From assembly GCA_031384695.1 (NCBI GenBank), contig JANNAV010000360.1:1-17583 (forward strand): a DNA stretch of 17,583 bases, in the 5' to 3' direction. Below the pieces are notes generated by a model, which saw only the letters and a list, made by a program, of their open reading frames with translations, was not told the DNA's origin and made no database searches. Source of the DNA: JANNAV01 sp031384695 (lineage in GTDB: Bacteria > Pseudomonadota > Alphaproteobacteria > Rhodobacterales > Rhodobacteraceae). Position 1 is the stretch's first letter. The number at the start of each line of letters is the position of its first letter. The position numbers and the translations under genes are program-made. Shown one piece after another: positions 1-6,806 of the stretch.

Positions 1-39
1 CAGGGAGTTTGGCGGGTGGTTTTACCAGGTGATTTACCA

Positions 40-131
40 GGGCGCGTGCGGGGTTGGACTCGAACCAACATCAACTCGCCCAGGCATAGCCTGGGCCAGT
101 CCCCTTACCCATCGGGGTACACCGCGCGCCC
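40..131 (-). other. tRNA-like cloverleaf element, probably degenerate
   Basis: Read on the minus strand, this stretch folds like a tRNA. A 7-bp outer stem GGGCGCG/CGCGCCC (125-131 with 40-46) encloses a D-like hairpin CCCC-N9-GGGG containing GATGGGTAA (101-117), an 8-bp anticodon-like hairpin GCCCAGGC-TAT-GCCTGGGC (78-96), and a T-arm GTTGG-TTCGAGT-CCAAC with the canonical TTCGA loop (53-69). Against a working tRNA, about six extra bases lie between the T-stem and the outer stem, position 33 of the anticodon loop would be C rather than U, and there is no encoded CCA. It could be a decayed phage or host tRNA, or a tRNA-mimicking element. It lies downstream of gemA on the same strand, inside the Mu-like remnant. 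Confidence 0.3.
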
Positions 132-299
132 AGATTTCCTATCAGTTTATCGCGATTTTGGAAAGGCGGTATTACGGGGGCAGTGGAGTTGCAAAATTAA
201 ACGGGTTTTAGACGTTCTTAAACGGGTTGAGCGCGCCCCGCGACCCGATGGGGCCTAAACAGACAAAGGCCACTCCTAGCCCCGCAAATCCGCCTCTTT

Positions 300-334
300 G
301 CAAAACGAAAGGGCGGCACCTTTCAGCACCGCCC
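300..334 (-). terminator. Rho-independent terminator after gemA
   Basis: On the minus strand a GGGCGG/CCGCCC stem with inner wobble pairs and a TGAAAG loop (311-334) is followed by CTTTCGTTTTG. It begins 23 bp beyond the gemA stop codon. The hairpin and T-rich tail are visible; termination is inferred. From here to position 132, no gene is apparent on either strand. Confidence 0.55.
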
Positions 335-356
335 AACCCATAACATTTGGCACCAA

Positions 357-713
357 TCACGCCGCGCGCGACTTCCAAGCTTTGAGCGCCGTGATCACTT
401 TGCGGGCGGCGTCCAAGGTCAGAAACCGCAGCGAATGCACCTTGTGATATTTCAGCAGCCACCCGGCCAAAGCTTCGCCGTTCACTTCGGATTCCCGGTG
501 CAACTCGCGCCAAAGCTGCCGGATCAGCTCGAGCTGCGCGAAGGTCGCCATGCCGGGGCGCGCGCCATAGCGCGGGCCACCTTTGTCCATCGGGCGAAAG
601 CCCGCAAAGTCAAAGAAGCCCATGACTGCCAGAAAGCCGTCGCGGTCCAGCTCGGTCGAACTGGTGACGCCCGCCACCCGCACAAGCACTTGGCGATAGG
701 TTTCGTCGTCCAA
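357..713 (-). CDS. gemA: GemA-like protein (phage Mu gp16 family), N-terminally shortened
   Basis: The 118-residue product matches the GemA/gp16 (DUF1018) family of Mu-like phages. It begins LDDETYRQVLVRVAGVTSS, which aligns with the family's early LGxDDxTYRxxL...TGxxSS block. Residues ~58-70 carry ALLELI-like QLELIRQLWRELH, and the C-terminus has LTLDAARKVITALKAW, the family's ending. In phage Mu, GemA alters host gene expression and is linked to DNA gyrase activity. The protein is shorter than usual: the family normally has a basic stretch of about 20 residues before LGxDD. In the same frame, codons for KAKLG precede the TTG start, but an in-frame stop lies a little further upstream and no ATG/GTG or convincing ribosome-binding site is seen. 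The start is therefore uncertain and the gene is probably a remnant created by a deletion. Family assignment is fairly firm; activity is doubtful. Confidence 0.75.
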   Translation of the reverse strand: MDDETYRQVLVRVAGVTSSTELDRDGFLAVMGFFDFAGFRPMDKGGPRYGARPGMATFAQLELIRQLWRELHRESEVNGEALAGWLLKYHKVHSLRFLTLDAARKVITALKAWKSRAA

Positions 714-715
714 GC

Positions 716-835
716 CTAGCTTGGCTTTCTGTCTTCGATCACCGGGATATTGTTACGTTTGAGCCAATCTCTGATGCCGCGATTTGTGGCCGGAAGGGCA
801 TCAAGGCCAACGATATCGGAGACGGTCAGCCTCAT
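716..835 (-). pseudogene. Fragment of a Mu-type transposase or repressor DNA-binding domain
   Basis: A 39-codon reading frame starts with ATG at 835 and ends with TAG at 716, just before the gemA frame. Its product contains VGLDALPATNRGIRDWLKRN, which resembles the winged-helix DNA-binding domain at the N-terminus of Mu-type transposases (consensus LPGLPxTxRGVxxxAxREGW). Such a domain is normally the first ~70 residues of a protein of more than 600 residues, so this is about half a domain with nothing behind it. It lies leftward of, and divergent from, the repressor gene, exactly where a Mu-like phage encodes its early operon. I read it as the 5' end of the transposase gene left by an internal deletion that also clipped gemA. 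A true small Ner-like gene is an alternative. No strong ribosome-binding site is visible. Confidence 0.5.
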
Positions 836-1042
836 TCGGGCACCACGCCCGCCGCAGCGGCTATTGTTGCTACAAGGGTTTTTGCTTTTGGGCCACATCA
901 TTGACCTAAGATTGCCCTTCGAGCGTTGGTCGTATCGACTCGGTTCTGGCTGCACCACGCATGAAGTGAGGTGCCCCTAGAGACGAACCCAGCCCGAATG
1001 GTGTTCAGTCGTTGGCAATCGCCCATCTTATCTGATACGGTC

Positions 1043-1094
1043 ATTTAGGCAGTCTCTACGTTGATCTAGGTAGAGATTACTATGATTTAGGTAA
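1043..1094 (+). promoter_or_regulatory. Three operator-like direct repeats with 21-bp period
   Basis: The sequences ATTTAGGCAG (1043), ATCTAGGTAG (1064) and ATTTAGGTAA (1085) recur at exactly 21 bp, two helical turns, placing them on one face of the DNA. They lie between the rightward repressor gene and the leftward early region, and the last copy ends 16 bp before the repressor ATG. This is the layout expected for operators through which a phage repressor controls the early promoter and its own. The repeats are seen directly; binding is inferred. The rest of the 836-1110 gap holds no gene I can support. Confidence 0.6.
1053..1076. promoter_or_regulatory. Inverted repeat TCTCTAC-N10-GTAGAGA
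   Basis: A perfect 7-bp inverted repeat (1053-1059 and 1070-1076) is centred on the middle operator repeat. Its dyad symmetry suits a dimeric regulator, such as the adjacent XRE-type repressor or a lost Ner/Mor-type protein. Function is inferred from position only. Confidence 0.45.
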
Positions 1095-1110
1095 AATGCA
1101 AGAGGCAACC

Positions 1111-1650
1111 ATGGATGAAAGTTCAATTGCGTCGCGCCTTCGCCGAGTGAAGGAGCAGAACGGCTGGACCGCTGGCGAGATGGCCGCTCTGATCGGCATG
1201 TCAAGACGATCCTTAGAAAGCTACATGCGCAAGGAGAATGCGCCCTTGCCGGGGGTGGATGCGCTGAAGCAGATAGCGTTGGGGTTGAGGCTATCTCTTG
1301 ATTGGTTGGTGCTGGGCGATGAAGATGCGGCTTTGGTTGGCGTGTTGCTTGTTCGTCTTGCAGCGGAACGGGCGGCGCTACCGGTTCTGGAGAATCTGAT
1401 AGAGGCCCAACGCCGCAACGATCCGATACCGGAAGCGGTATACTTGGCCCAAGAGATAGGCGCACATGCCGCCGCCAATGCGGAAATGCTTGTGACCAAT
1501 GGAATGACCTCAGTTCAGATTGCCCAACTCATAGGGCTATCAACCAAACAGGCCGAAGGCGCATTGAAAGCTAAGATTGCAGCCGTCCGAAAGGAACTTG
1601 ACGACTTGCGCGGTCACTTAGGGAAAGCGGCAAGCAACACAGGCGAGTGA
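1111..1650 (+). CDS. XRE-family phage repressor (c-type) of the Mu-like remnant
   Basis: This predicts a 179-residue cytoplasmic DNA-binding protein. Residues ~5-65 form an XRE/Cro-C1 helix-turn-helix: SRLRRVKEQNGWTAGEMAAL followed by IGMSRRSLESYMRKE, then LALGLRLSLDWL-type packing (LKQIALGLRLSLDWLVLGDE). A second helix-turn-helix-like stretch, MTSVQIAQLIGLSTKQAEGA, sits near residue 130. An ATG at 1096 is also in frame, but the ATG at 1111 has AGAGG five bases upstream and is preferred. The gene diverges from the Mu-type fragment and gemA, with operator-like repeats in between, matching the c-repressor position in Mu-like phages. The repressor role rests on this context; the HTH itself is clear. 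It appears intact, so it may still repress related phages. Confidence 0.75.
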   Translation: MDESSIASRLRRVKEQNGWTAGEMAALIGMSRRSLESYMRKENAPLPGVDALKQIALGLRLSLDWLVLGDEDAALVGVLLVRLAAERAALPVLENLIEAQRRNDPIPEAVYLAQEIGAHAAANAEMLVTNGMTSVQIAQLIGLSTKQAEGALKAKIAAVRKELDDLRGHLGKAASNTGE

Positions 1651-1669
1651 CCTATCTGGTATGGGAAGT

Positions 1670-1709
1670 GGGAACTAAACAGTTCCCGATTGTGCGCAAA
1701 ACCGCGCAC
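1670..1709 (+). terminator. Tandem stem-loops downstream of the repressor
   Basis: Two perfect 6-bp hairpins stand side by side: GGGAAC-TAAACA-GTTCCC (1670-1687) and GTGCGC-AAAACC-GCGCAC (1692-1709). They begin 20 bp after the repressor stop. No long T-run follows, so they may be a weak terminator, an RNA-stabilising structure, or protein-binding dyads near the phage end. Confidence 0.4.
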
Positions 1710-1727
1710 GACTCTTGCGAAACTTCC

Positions 1728-1883
1728 ACTGACACCCATTGATTTCATTAAGTAATTTTCTGACACCATAACCTGCACAAGCCCAAAACCGCCCATTTTC
1801 CCGCGTTTACTGTCAAACTCAATGGAAATGCCTATCCGCAAGCCATTGTTATCGCTTGCATTTATTTTCCGCCACTGTCAAAC
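1728..1883 (-). other. Putative left end of the Mu-like prophage with transposase-binding sites
   Basis: Four related sites occur in the same orientation on the minus strand: GTTTGACAGT at 1883-1874 and 1818-1809, TGGTGTCAGA at 1768-1759, and GGGTGTCAGT at 1737-1728. The consensus TGWCAGT tends to be followed by a GGAAAAT-like tract. In Mu-like phages the repressor gene lies between the left end and the early genes, and each end carries several degenerate transposase sites; here the sites lie exactly on the expected side. If the outermost site marks the terminus, the 5'-TG of the prophage would be near position 1880. The sites are seen; the end assignment is inferred. This explains most of the gene-free stretch 1651-2034. 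Confidence 0.4.
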
Positions 1884-2034
1884 CTTTTGAACGCCGTCAG
1901 GACTCGCGCCCCCGCACCCCCGTGGAGTATTTGAACAAATGAGAAGGGGGGGCAATTTTAAGTGAATTGTCTGAAACGGGTGCGGAAGAGGTCCGGGGGG
2001 GGAGCCGGGCGGTTCTGTTGCGCCTTGGCCGGGG
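1884..2034. other. Intergenic chromosomal DNA between the prophage end and the RTX gene
   Basis: No gene is supported here. It holds C- and G-rich runs, including G8 at 1995-2002, and the motif GTGGAGTATTTGAACAAATG (1922-1941). From memory, related motifs are common in Rhodobacterales intergenic DNA, which would mark this as host chromosome. No clear terminator with a T-run is seen for the RTX gene ending at 2035. Confidence 0.35.
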
Positions 2035-4086
2035 TTAGAGCACGAAATCCGCCGCCGTGTAATCGGTGCTGAGCGTGGCCCCATCGACGATCACCAGCAC
2101 AAATTCGAAGGCCGCATCGGTGTCGGTGTTCAACTGCACCAGCGTGTCGGTGCCGGAGGTGATCAGACTGAGGCCGCCTGTTGCCGTCGAGTTGAAGGTG
2201 AAGTTCTGATCGCCGGCCAAAGCATTGTCGGCATCGACCCCCCTCAGGTTGATGATATCGCCGATCACGGCGCCTGCGGCATCGAAACCGGCGATGATAT
2301 CGCGCGTCGCAATCAGCGAGTCCGTGACGCTGCGGTACACGAAGGCGTCATTACCAGCGCCGCCGACAAGCGAATCTGCCCCCGCACCACCAAGGATGCT
2401 ATCTGCGCCGTCGCCACCGTTGATCGTATCATTGCCCGCAAAGCCGCTGATGGTGTCGTTGTCGGCATCCCCGTTCAGTGTTTCCGCAACCCCGTTGCCG
2501 GTGATGTTGTCGTTGCCCGACCCGCCATTGATCAGGGTGGCGGTGTCACGGAAAGCCGAAATGGTGTCGTTGCCACCGAGGCCGCTGATCGAAGGCAAGG
2601 CGATGGCCGTGGCAATGGCGGAAAAATCAATCAGATTGTCGCCGGCATCGCCCTGAACCGAAGAGCCGACGAAATCGAACACTTCGATGCCGATGAAATT
2701 GGCATCACCTTCGGACAGGACGGTCAGGGATTGCCCCAGATTGGTCTGACGGATGGTGTCCACGCCCTGATCGCCGCGATAGATATCGCCCGCCCCCTCG
2801 ACGCCATTCCTCAGAAACACATCATTGCCGATACCGCCGGAAAGATCGTCCAGGCCTGCGCCGCCATCGATGGTATCGGTGCCCACGCCACCTGCGATGG
2901 TATCCGCATCGCCGCCGCCGTTCAGCGCCTCGGCGCGGTCATTGCCGGTGATGGAGTCGTTGCCATTGCCGCCGTTGATGGTGACCGCCGTGATGCCGAA
3001 GGCAACGAGGGTGTCATTGCCACCGGCACCTTCGATGGAACTTACGCCGATGGCAGTGGCGATTGCCGACATGTCGATCAGGTTGCCGGTTTCGTCGCCG
3101 CCCAGACTTTGTCCGGTGCCGTCAAAACGCTCGACGCTGATAAAGTTGGCATCGGTTACATTGAGAAGCCGGATTGTCTGCCCAAGGTTGGTGTGGCGGA
3201 TGGTATCGGTGCCGCTGCCGCCATTGAAGATATCGCCAAAACCCTGCAAGCCGCCCATCAGGAACACATCATTGCCGGTGCCGCCAAGAAGGCTGTCAGC
3301 GCCCGCGCCGCCGTCAATCGAATCGTTGCCGGCATTGCCGATTATGGTGTCGGCGTCCGCGCCGCCGTTCAGCAATTCGCCGCGCCGGTTGCCATTGATG
3401 ACGTCGTCGCCGGCCTCACCGTTGATGACCACGGCAGTGTTCCGCACGCCGGAAATGGTATCGTTGCCAGCGCCGGCGTTGATCGAGCCTACATTGATCG
3501 CCGAACCGATAGTGGAAAAGTTGAGAGTGTTGTTGCCGCCGTCGCCGAAGAACGTCGCACCATCCACGCCGTCCAGCACCTCGATGGAAATCAGGTTGGC
3601 GGCGCCGATGTTGGTGAAAGTGGTGGATTGGCCCTGAATATTGCGGAGCGTATCGGTGCCAGAGCCGCCGTTGAAGATATCGCCCTGGCCCCAGGTGGCA
3701 GTCGTCAGGAAGACATCATTGCCGCTGTCGCCGAACAATTGGTCGGACTCTCCGCCACCGGTGATCGTGTCACTGCCAATGCCACCGCGGATAGTATCCT
3801 CACCTTGGCCTCCGTCGATCCTGTCAGCGATGGCACTGCCGATTATGCTATCATTGTCATCAACGCCACCGTTGCCGCCGAATATGCTTGTCGCGAGAAC
3901 ACCCGAGGCCGCTGAAAGGCCGCTGAGATCAATGATATCGTCGTCCACACCGCCCGCAACCGTGACATCGTCGGCCCCGCTTGCGCCTGCCGTCAGGTTG
4001 ATCTGCCAGGCAAAGCCGCCGCCAGCGAGGTCGGTAAGCGTTATGACGTTTGACGACAGAGGGCCGGATAAAAATATGGTTGTCAT
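2035..4086 (-). CDS. RTX-type calcium-binding exoprotein with serralysin-like secretion tail
   Basis: The 683-residue acidic protein (start ATG at 4086) is rich in RTX nonapeptides of the form GGxGxDxxx, for example GGQGEDTIRGGIGSDTITGG near residues 92-111 and GGAGADSLLGGTGNDVF near 259-275. Such repeats bind calcium as a parallel beta-roll after export. There is no N-terminal signal peptide. The last ~90 residues (RDIIAGFD...GDIINLRGVDA...DADFVL-type ending TAADFVL) resemble the M10 peptidase C-terminal domain and a type I secretion signal, so export by an ABC/MFP/TolC system is expected, although none is encoded here. No protease or lipase catalytic motif is visible; the body is made almost entirely of three ~149-residue tandem modules. 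A further in-frame start upstream (4164) is less likely, since the MTTIFLSG start is typical. The LuxR-type gene lies 152 bp upstream on the same strand. A structural, adhesive or matrix role is likely but unproven. Confidence 0.85.
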   Translation of the reverse strand: MTTIFLSGPLSSNVITLTDLAGGGFAWQINLTAGASGADDVTVAGGVDDDIIDLSGLSAASGVLATSIFGGNGGVDDNDSIIGSAIADRIDGGQGEDTIRGGIGSDTITGGGESDQLFGDSGNDVFLTTATWGQGDIFNGGSGTDTLRNIQGQSTTFTNIGAANLISIEVLDGVDGATFFGDGGNNTLNFSTIGSAINVGSINAGAGNDTISGVRNTAVVINGEAGDDVINGNRRGELLNGGADADTIIGNAGNDSIDGGAGADSLLGGTGNDVFLMGGLQGFGDIFNGGSGTDTIRHTNLGQTIRLLNVTDANFISVERFDGTGQSLGGDETGNLIDMSAIATAIGVSSIEGAGGNDTLVAFGITAVTINGGNGNDSITGNDRAEALNGGGDADTIAGGVGTDTIDGGAGLDDLSGGIGNDVFLRNGVEGAGDIYRGDQGVDTIRQTNLGQSLTVLSEGDANFIGIEVFDFVGSSVQGDAGDNLIDFSAIATAIALPSISGLGGNDTISAFRDTATLINGGSGNDNITGNGVAETLNGDADNDTISGFAGNDTINGGDGADSILGGAGADSLVGGAGNDAFVYRSVTDSLIATRDIIAGFDAAGAVIGDIINLRGVDADNALAGDQNFTFNSTATGGLSLITSGTDTLVQLNTDTDAAFEFVLVIVDGATLSTDYTAADFVL
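2353..3720 (-). repeat. Three tandem ~149-residue modules inside the RTX gene
   Basis: The tripeptide-plus pattern GNDVF/GNDAF recurs in the protein at exact steps of 149 and 149, then 158 residues, giving DNA modules 3274-3720, 2827-3273 and 2353-2826. Each module contains, in order, a GDIF/GDIY-GG/GD segment, a DTIR-type segment, NFISVE/LISIEV, a GxxxNxIDxSAIATAI segment, then two to three RTX nonapeptides. The third module is longer by nine residues, the size of one RTX repeat. The copies are divergent in sequence, so this is an old duplication kept at constant length. Confidence 0.75.
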
Positions 4087-4210
4087 ATTGGTTTTCACCG
4101 TGCTGAAGGTTGAAATCGAAAGCCGCCGAATTGGCACGTCCCGGAAACCCGGAGGCCGCCGCACCTATGCTGCAATGCCCAAGCCTAGGGGCGCGGCTTT
4201 TGGCAGTCAT

Positions 4211-4226
4211 CCCCCCAAACGGGGGG
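4211..4226. repeat. C6/G6 hairpin between the LuxR and RTX genes
   Basis: CCCCCC-AAAC-GGGGGG forms a perfect 6-bp stem with a 4-base loop, 13 bp beyond the luxR-type stop and about 125 bp upstream of the RTX start. No T-run follows on either strand. It may attenuate read-through from the regulator into the RTX gene or stabilise the upstream transcript end. Confidence 0.4.
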
Positions 4227-4238
4227 TACGCGCGACAT

Positions 4239-5000
4239 TCAAACAGAAATCAACCCGATTTTAACCGAAACGGCGATCATCTGGGCACGGGTGCGGCAAT
4301 CAAGTTTCTTTTTGGCGCTTTCGACATATTCATGCACCGTGGTGGCGGCAATGCCGAGGCGCCGGGCGATATCGGGATCGGTGGCACCTTTGGCGATCAA
4401 CCCCAGGCATTCCACCTCGCGCTTGGTCAGACCCGCCCGGTTGAGGACTTTCGTGCCGTCCGACAACGCGCGGTACTTCTCATAGGCGAGGGTGAAGTAG
4501 AGCACGATCAGCGCGCGCGCGTCGCCCTTTGGCACCACTTGCTTTGATGTGAGGCTGATCAGGGCAATGAAGTTGCTGGTTCGTTTCAAGCTGATGGCAA
4601 GCCCGTCAACCCAGCCAAACTGCTTTATTTTCTCGAAAAGCTGCAATTCGCGCTGGCTGCGCGCCGCTATGTCCGACCAGGCGAAAGCACCCGTCTGCTT
4701 GCGCACGCGCGCCAGAATCGGGTCAAACTCGTGCACCGCTTCACGCTGATAATAGTCGAACCAGGCTTTGGGCCAGGTGTTGATGAAGAAGGCCGAACGC
4801 CGCCGGTCTTGCAGATCTATTTCGCCGCAGGCTATGGAATCAAAGCCGCAGTCCGCAGCCGCCGCGATGAACTGCTGTCTGACCTCTTCCGGCGTGTCCG
4901 CCTTGGCAATGGCGGCGGAAAACCGCGAGAACCAGAGTTCAATCACCGCCTTGCCCCCGACGTGCGCCGCCACCTGCCCCGGCACGAACGTTAAACGCAT
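4239..5000 (-). CDS. LuxR-family regulator with autoinducer-binding domain (LuxR solo)
   Basis: The 253-residue product has an N-terminal autoinducer-binding domain and a C-terminal LuxR helix-turn-helix. In the ligand domain the invariant positions of TraR/LuxR proteins are present: W80 and Y84 in AWFDYYQ, D93 in FDPIL, and W108 in FAWSD, so binding of an acyl-homoserine lactone or related signal is plausible. Residues ~191-246 (LTKREVECLGLIAKGATDPD, then IARRLGIAATTVHEYVESAK) form the GerE-type DNA-binding domain. No luxI-type synthase lies in the window, hence 'solo'. The start is uncertain: ATG at 5000 is used, but GTG at 4946 with AAGG upstream is possible, and the longer frame back to 5216 seems too long. 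It is the nearest upstream gene on the same strand to the RTX exoprotein, and diverges from the degP-like gene. Confidence 0.85.
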   Translation of the reverse strand: MRLTFVPGQVAAHVGGKAVIELWFSRFSAAIAKADTPEEVRQQFIAAAADCGFDSIACGEIDLQDRRRSAFFINTWPKAWFDYYQREAVHEFDPILARVRKQTGAFAWSDIAARSQRELQLFEKIKQFGWVDGLAISLKRTSNFIALISLTSKQVVPKGDARALIVLYFTLAYEKYRALSDGTKVLNRAGLTKREVECLGLIAKGATDPDIARRLGIAATTVHEYVESAKKKLDCRTRAQMIAVSVKIGLISV

Positions 5001-5172
5001 TTGGCCGCAGGTCAATCGCAACCGCTGTTCTGGTTGGCCTATCCTGCGTCTTGCCCCCGCCATCGGGGCAGGCTGTGCGTTGCCCGGGGGCTTCACGATT
5101 TTGCGAGGTTGCAAACTTGTAAGGATCCGGTCAGCCGCGCGACAAGCCTGCAACCCATGTTTGGGGTCTGAG

Positions 5173-5192
5173 GCCGCAAAAGGCGGCTTTTT
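5173..5192 (+). terminator. Terminator-like hairpin in the degP leader
   Basis: GCCGC-AAAAG-GCGGC followed by TTTTT is a canonical intrinsic terminator, and it ends 18 bp before the protease ATG. No + strand gene lies upstream that it would serve. It could be an attenuator in the leader of the protease mRNA, or the 3' end of a small RNA transcribed from about 5000-5190. Confidence 0.6.
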
Positions 5193-5210
5193 GTGAACAG
5201 GACCACAATC

Positions 5211-6668
5211 ATGCAAACTGCAACTTCCAATGGCTTTGCCATCACCTTGCGCGGTACGCTGCTTGCCAGCACGCTGGCCGCGACCTCGTTGCTGACGCTT
5301 TCGGCCGTGCCCGTTTGGGCCGATGTGCCTGTTGCGGGCTATGCCGATCTGGTGGAGAAGGTAACGCCTTCGGTGGTTTTCATCGAAGTGACAGCCAAGA
5401 CCGATCCGGCGCAGGCCAGTCCTTCACCGTTCGACGAGTTCATGAACCGCTTTGGCGCGCCGGATCAGCGGTTTGGCCAAACCCCTGAGCCGCAGCCGGA
5501 TGGCGGTATAATGCACGGGCTTGGCTCGGGGTTCATCATTTCGGCGGACGGCGAGATCGTGACCAACAACCATGTGGTGGAGGGTGCGACGGCGATCAAG
5601 GTTCGGCTGGAGGATGGGCGGGCCTTTGCGGCCCATATCGTGGGCACCGATCCGATGACCGATGTGGCATTGATCAAGCTGGACAAGGCGGCGGGGCTGC
5701 CGGTTGCCAGTTTGGGCACGCAAGACAAGTTGCGGGTGGGCGATGCGGTTGTGGCGGTGGGCAACCCCTTTGGGCTGGGAGGGACTGTCACCTCGGGTAT
5801 CGTATCGGCGATGAACCGCGACATCCGCTCGGGCCCCTACGACAACTTCATCCAGACTGATGCGGCGATCAACAAGGGCAATTCCGGCGGGCCTTTGTTC
5901 AATGTGGCGGGCGACGTGGTGGGGATGAACACGGCGATTTTCAGCCCGACCGGCGGGTCGGTTGGCATCGGGTTTTCGGTTCCGGTGCAGACCATTTCGG
6001 AGGTTGTCACCCAGTTGCGCGACCATGGGCGGGTTGATCGTGGCTGGCTGGGGGTGCTGATCCAGCCGGTGACGCAGGATCTGGCGGATGCGCTGGGGTT
6101 GAAGGCGGCGGAGGGGGCGATTGTGGCCTCGGTGCAGCCGGACAGCCCGGCGGCGGCGGCCAAGCTGCAAAGCGGCGATGTGATCGTGTCGGTGGACGGG
6201 GTGGCGGTGGACAAGATGCATGATCTGCCGGGCATGGTGGCCAAGGTGGCAAGTGGCAAGACGGCAGATCTGGCCATCCTGCGCGGTGGCAAGGCCGAAA
6301 TGGTCCGCGTGACCATCGGTAAGCTGACGCCGGAGGTGGCCAAACTTGCCAGCGCTCCGGCGCAGGGCGACGAGAACCTGGCCCCGCTGGGCCTGACGGT
6401 GCAGGCGTTGAGCGCTGATCTGGCGCAAGGGCTGGGCCTGCCGCTTGGCACGACCGGGCTGGTGATCAGCAAGGTCGATGCCAACAGCCCCAATGCCGAC
6501 CGGCTGTTGCCCGGCGATGTGATCACCGAGGCTGCGGGCAAGGCGGTGGCGACGGCGGATGGCTTGCGCAGTGCGATGGTGGGGGCGACAAGCAAGGCGG
6601 CGGTTCTGCTGAAAGTGCTGCGCGAGGGTAAGCCGCTGTTTGTCGGGGCGGCGGTTGTGACGCTGTGA
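5211..6668 (+). CDS. degP: Deg/HtrA (Do-family) periplasmic serine endoprotease
   Basis: The 485-residue product is a DegP/DegQ/MucD-type protease-chaperone that degrades or refolds damaged envelope proteins. A signal peptide with a hydrophobic core (TLLASTLAATSLLTLSAVPV) ends at a likely VWA-DVP cleavage site near residue 37. The trypsin-like domain carries the full triad: H121 in TNNHVVEG, D151 in MTDVALIK and S225 in GNSGGPLF. PDZ1 spans ~275-370 (RGWLGVLIQPVT start) and PDZ2 ~390-480. Length and order match the Do family. The ATG at 5211 is chosen because AGGA lies eight bases upstream; the GTG at 5193 overlaps the T-run of the upstream hairpin. It is a single-gene unit with its own terminator. 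DegP and DegQ/MucD cannot be separated from sequence alone, so the symbol is approximate. Confidence 0.92.
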   Translation: MQTATSNGFAITLRGTLLASTLAATSLLTLSAVPVWADVPVAGYADLVEKVTPSVVFIEVTAKTDPAQASPSPFDEFMNRFGAPDQRFGQTPEPQPDGGIMHGLGSGFIISADGEIVTNNHVVEGATAIKVRLEDGRAFAAHIVGTDPMTDVALIKLDKAAGLPVASLGTQDKLRVGDAVVAVGNPFGLGGTVTSGIVSAMNRDIRSGPYDNFIQTDAAINKGNSGGPLFNVAGDVVGMNTAIFSPTGGSVGIGFSVPVQTISEVVTQLRDHGRVDRGWLGVLIQPVTQDLADALGLKAAEGAIVASVQPDSPAAAAKLQSGDVIVSVDGVAVDKMHDLPGMVAKVASGKTADLAILRGGKAEMVRVTIGKLTPEVAKLASAPAQGDENLAPLGLTVQALSADLAQGLGLPLGTTGLVISKVDANSPNADRLLPGDVITEAAGKAVATADGLRSAMVGATSKAAVLLKVLREGKPLFVGAAVVTL

Positions 6669-6703
6669 TCTGATGGCGGCTGGTTGTTGAGGGCTTGGTT
6701 TTG

Positions 6704-6741
6704 CGGCAAGCGGTGCTTTTGGGTGCCGCTTGCCGGTTTTT
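6704..6741 (+). terminator. Rho-independent terminator after degP
   Basis: CGGCAAGCGG pairs with CCGCTTGCCG (6704-6713 with 6726-6735), extended inward by TGC/GTG wobble pairs to a six-base loop, and is followed by GTTTTT. It starts 35 bp after the degP stop. Confidence 0.8.
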
Positions 6742-6806
6742 GCCGGGTGATATACCCGCGGGCCGATCCGGAGACGCTCTGCAAGGAGCGTTTGCCTGGT
6801 TAAAGC

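Noticed and set aside
1614..1841. 75-codon minus-strand frame across the putative prophage end
   Set aside because: It overlaps the repressor 3' end and the repeated TGWCAGT sites, has no ribosome-binding site I can support, and resembles no family.
1995..2002. G8 homopolymer as a phase-variation tract
   Set aside because: It lies between the prophage end and the RTX stop codon, not in a promoter or coding start, so slippage would have no evident effect.
2731..3915. Long open frame (394 codons) on the + strand opposite the RTX gene
   Set aside because: It is the complement of GC-rich RTX repeats and gives a low-complexity A/V/I-rich translation; the minus frame has clear RTX motifs.
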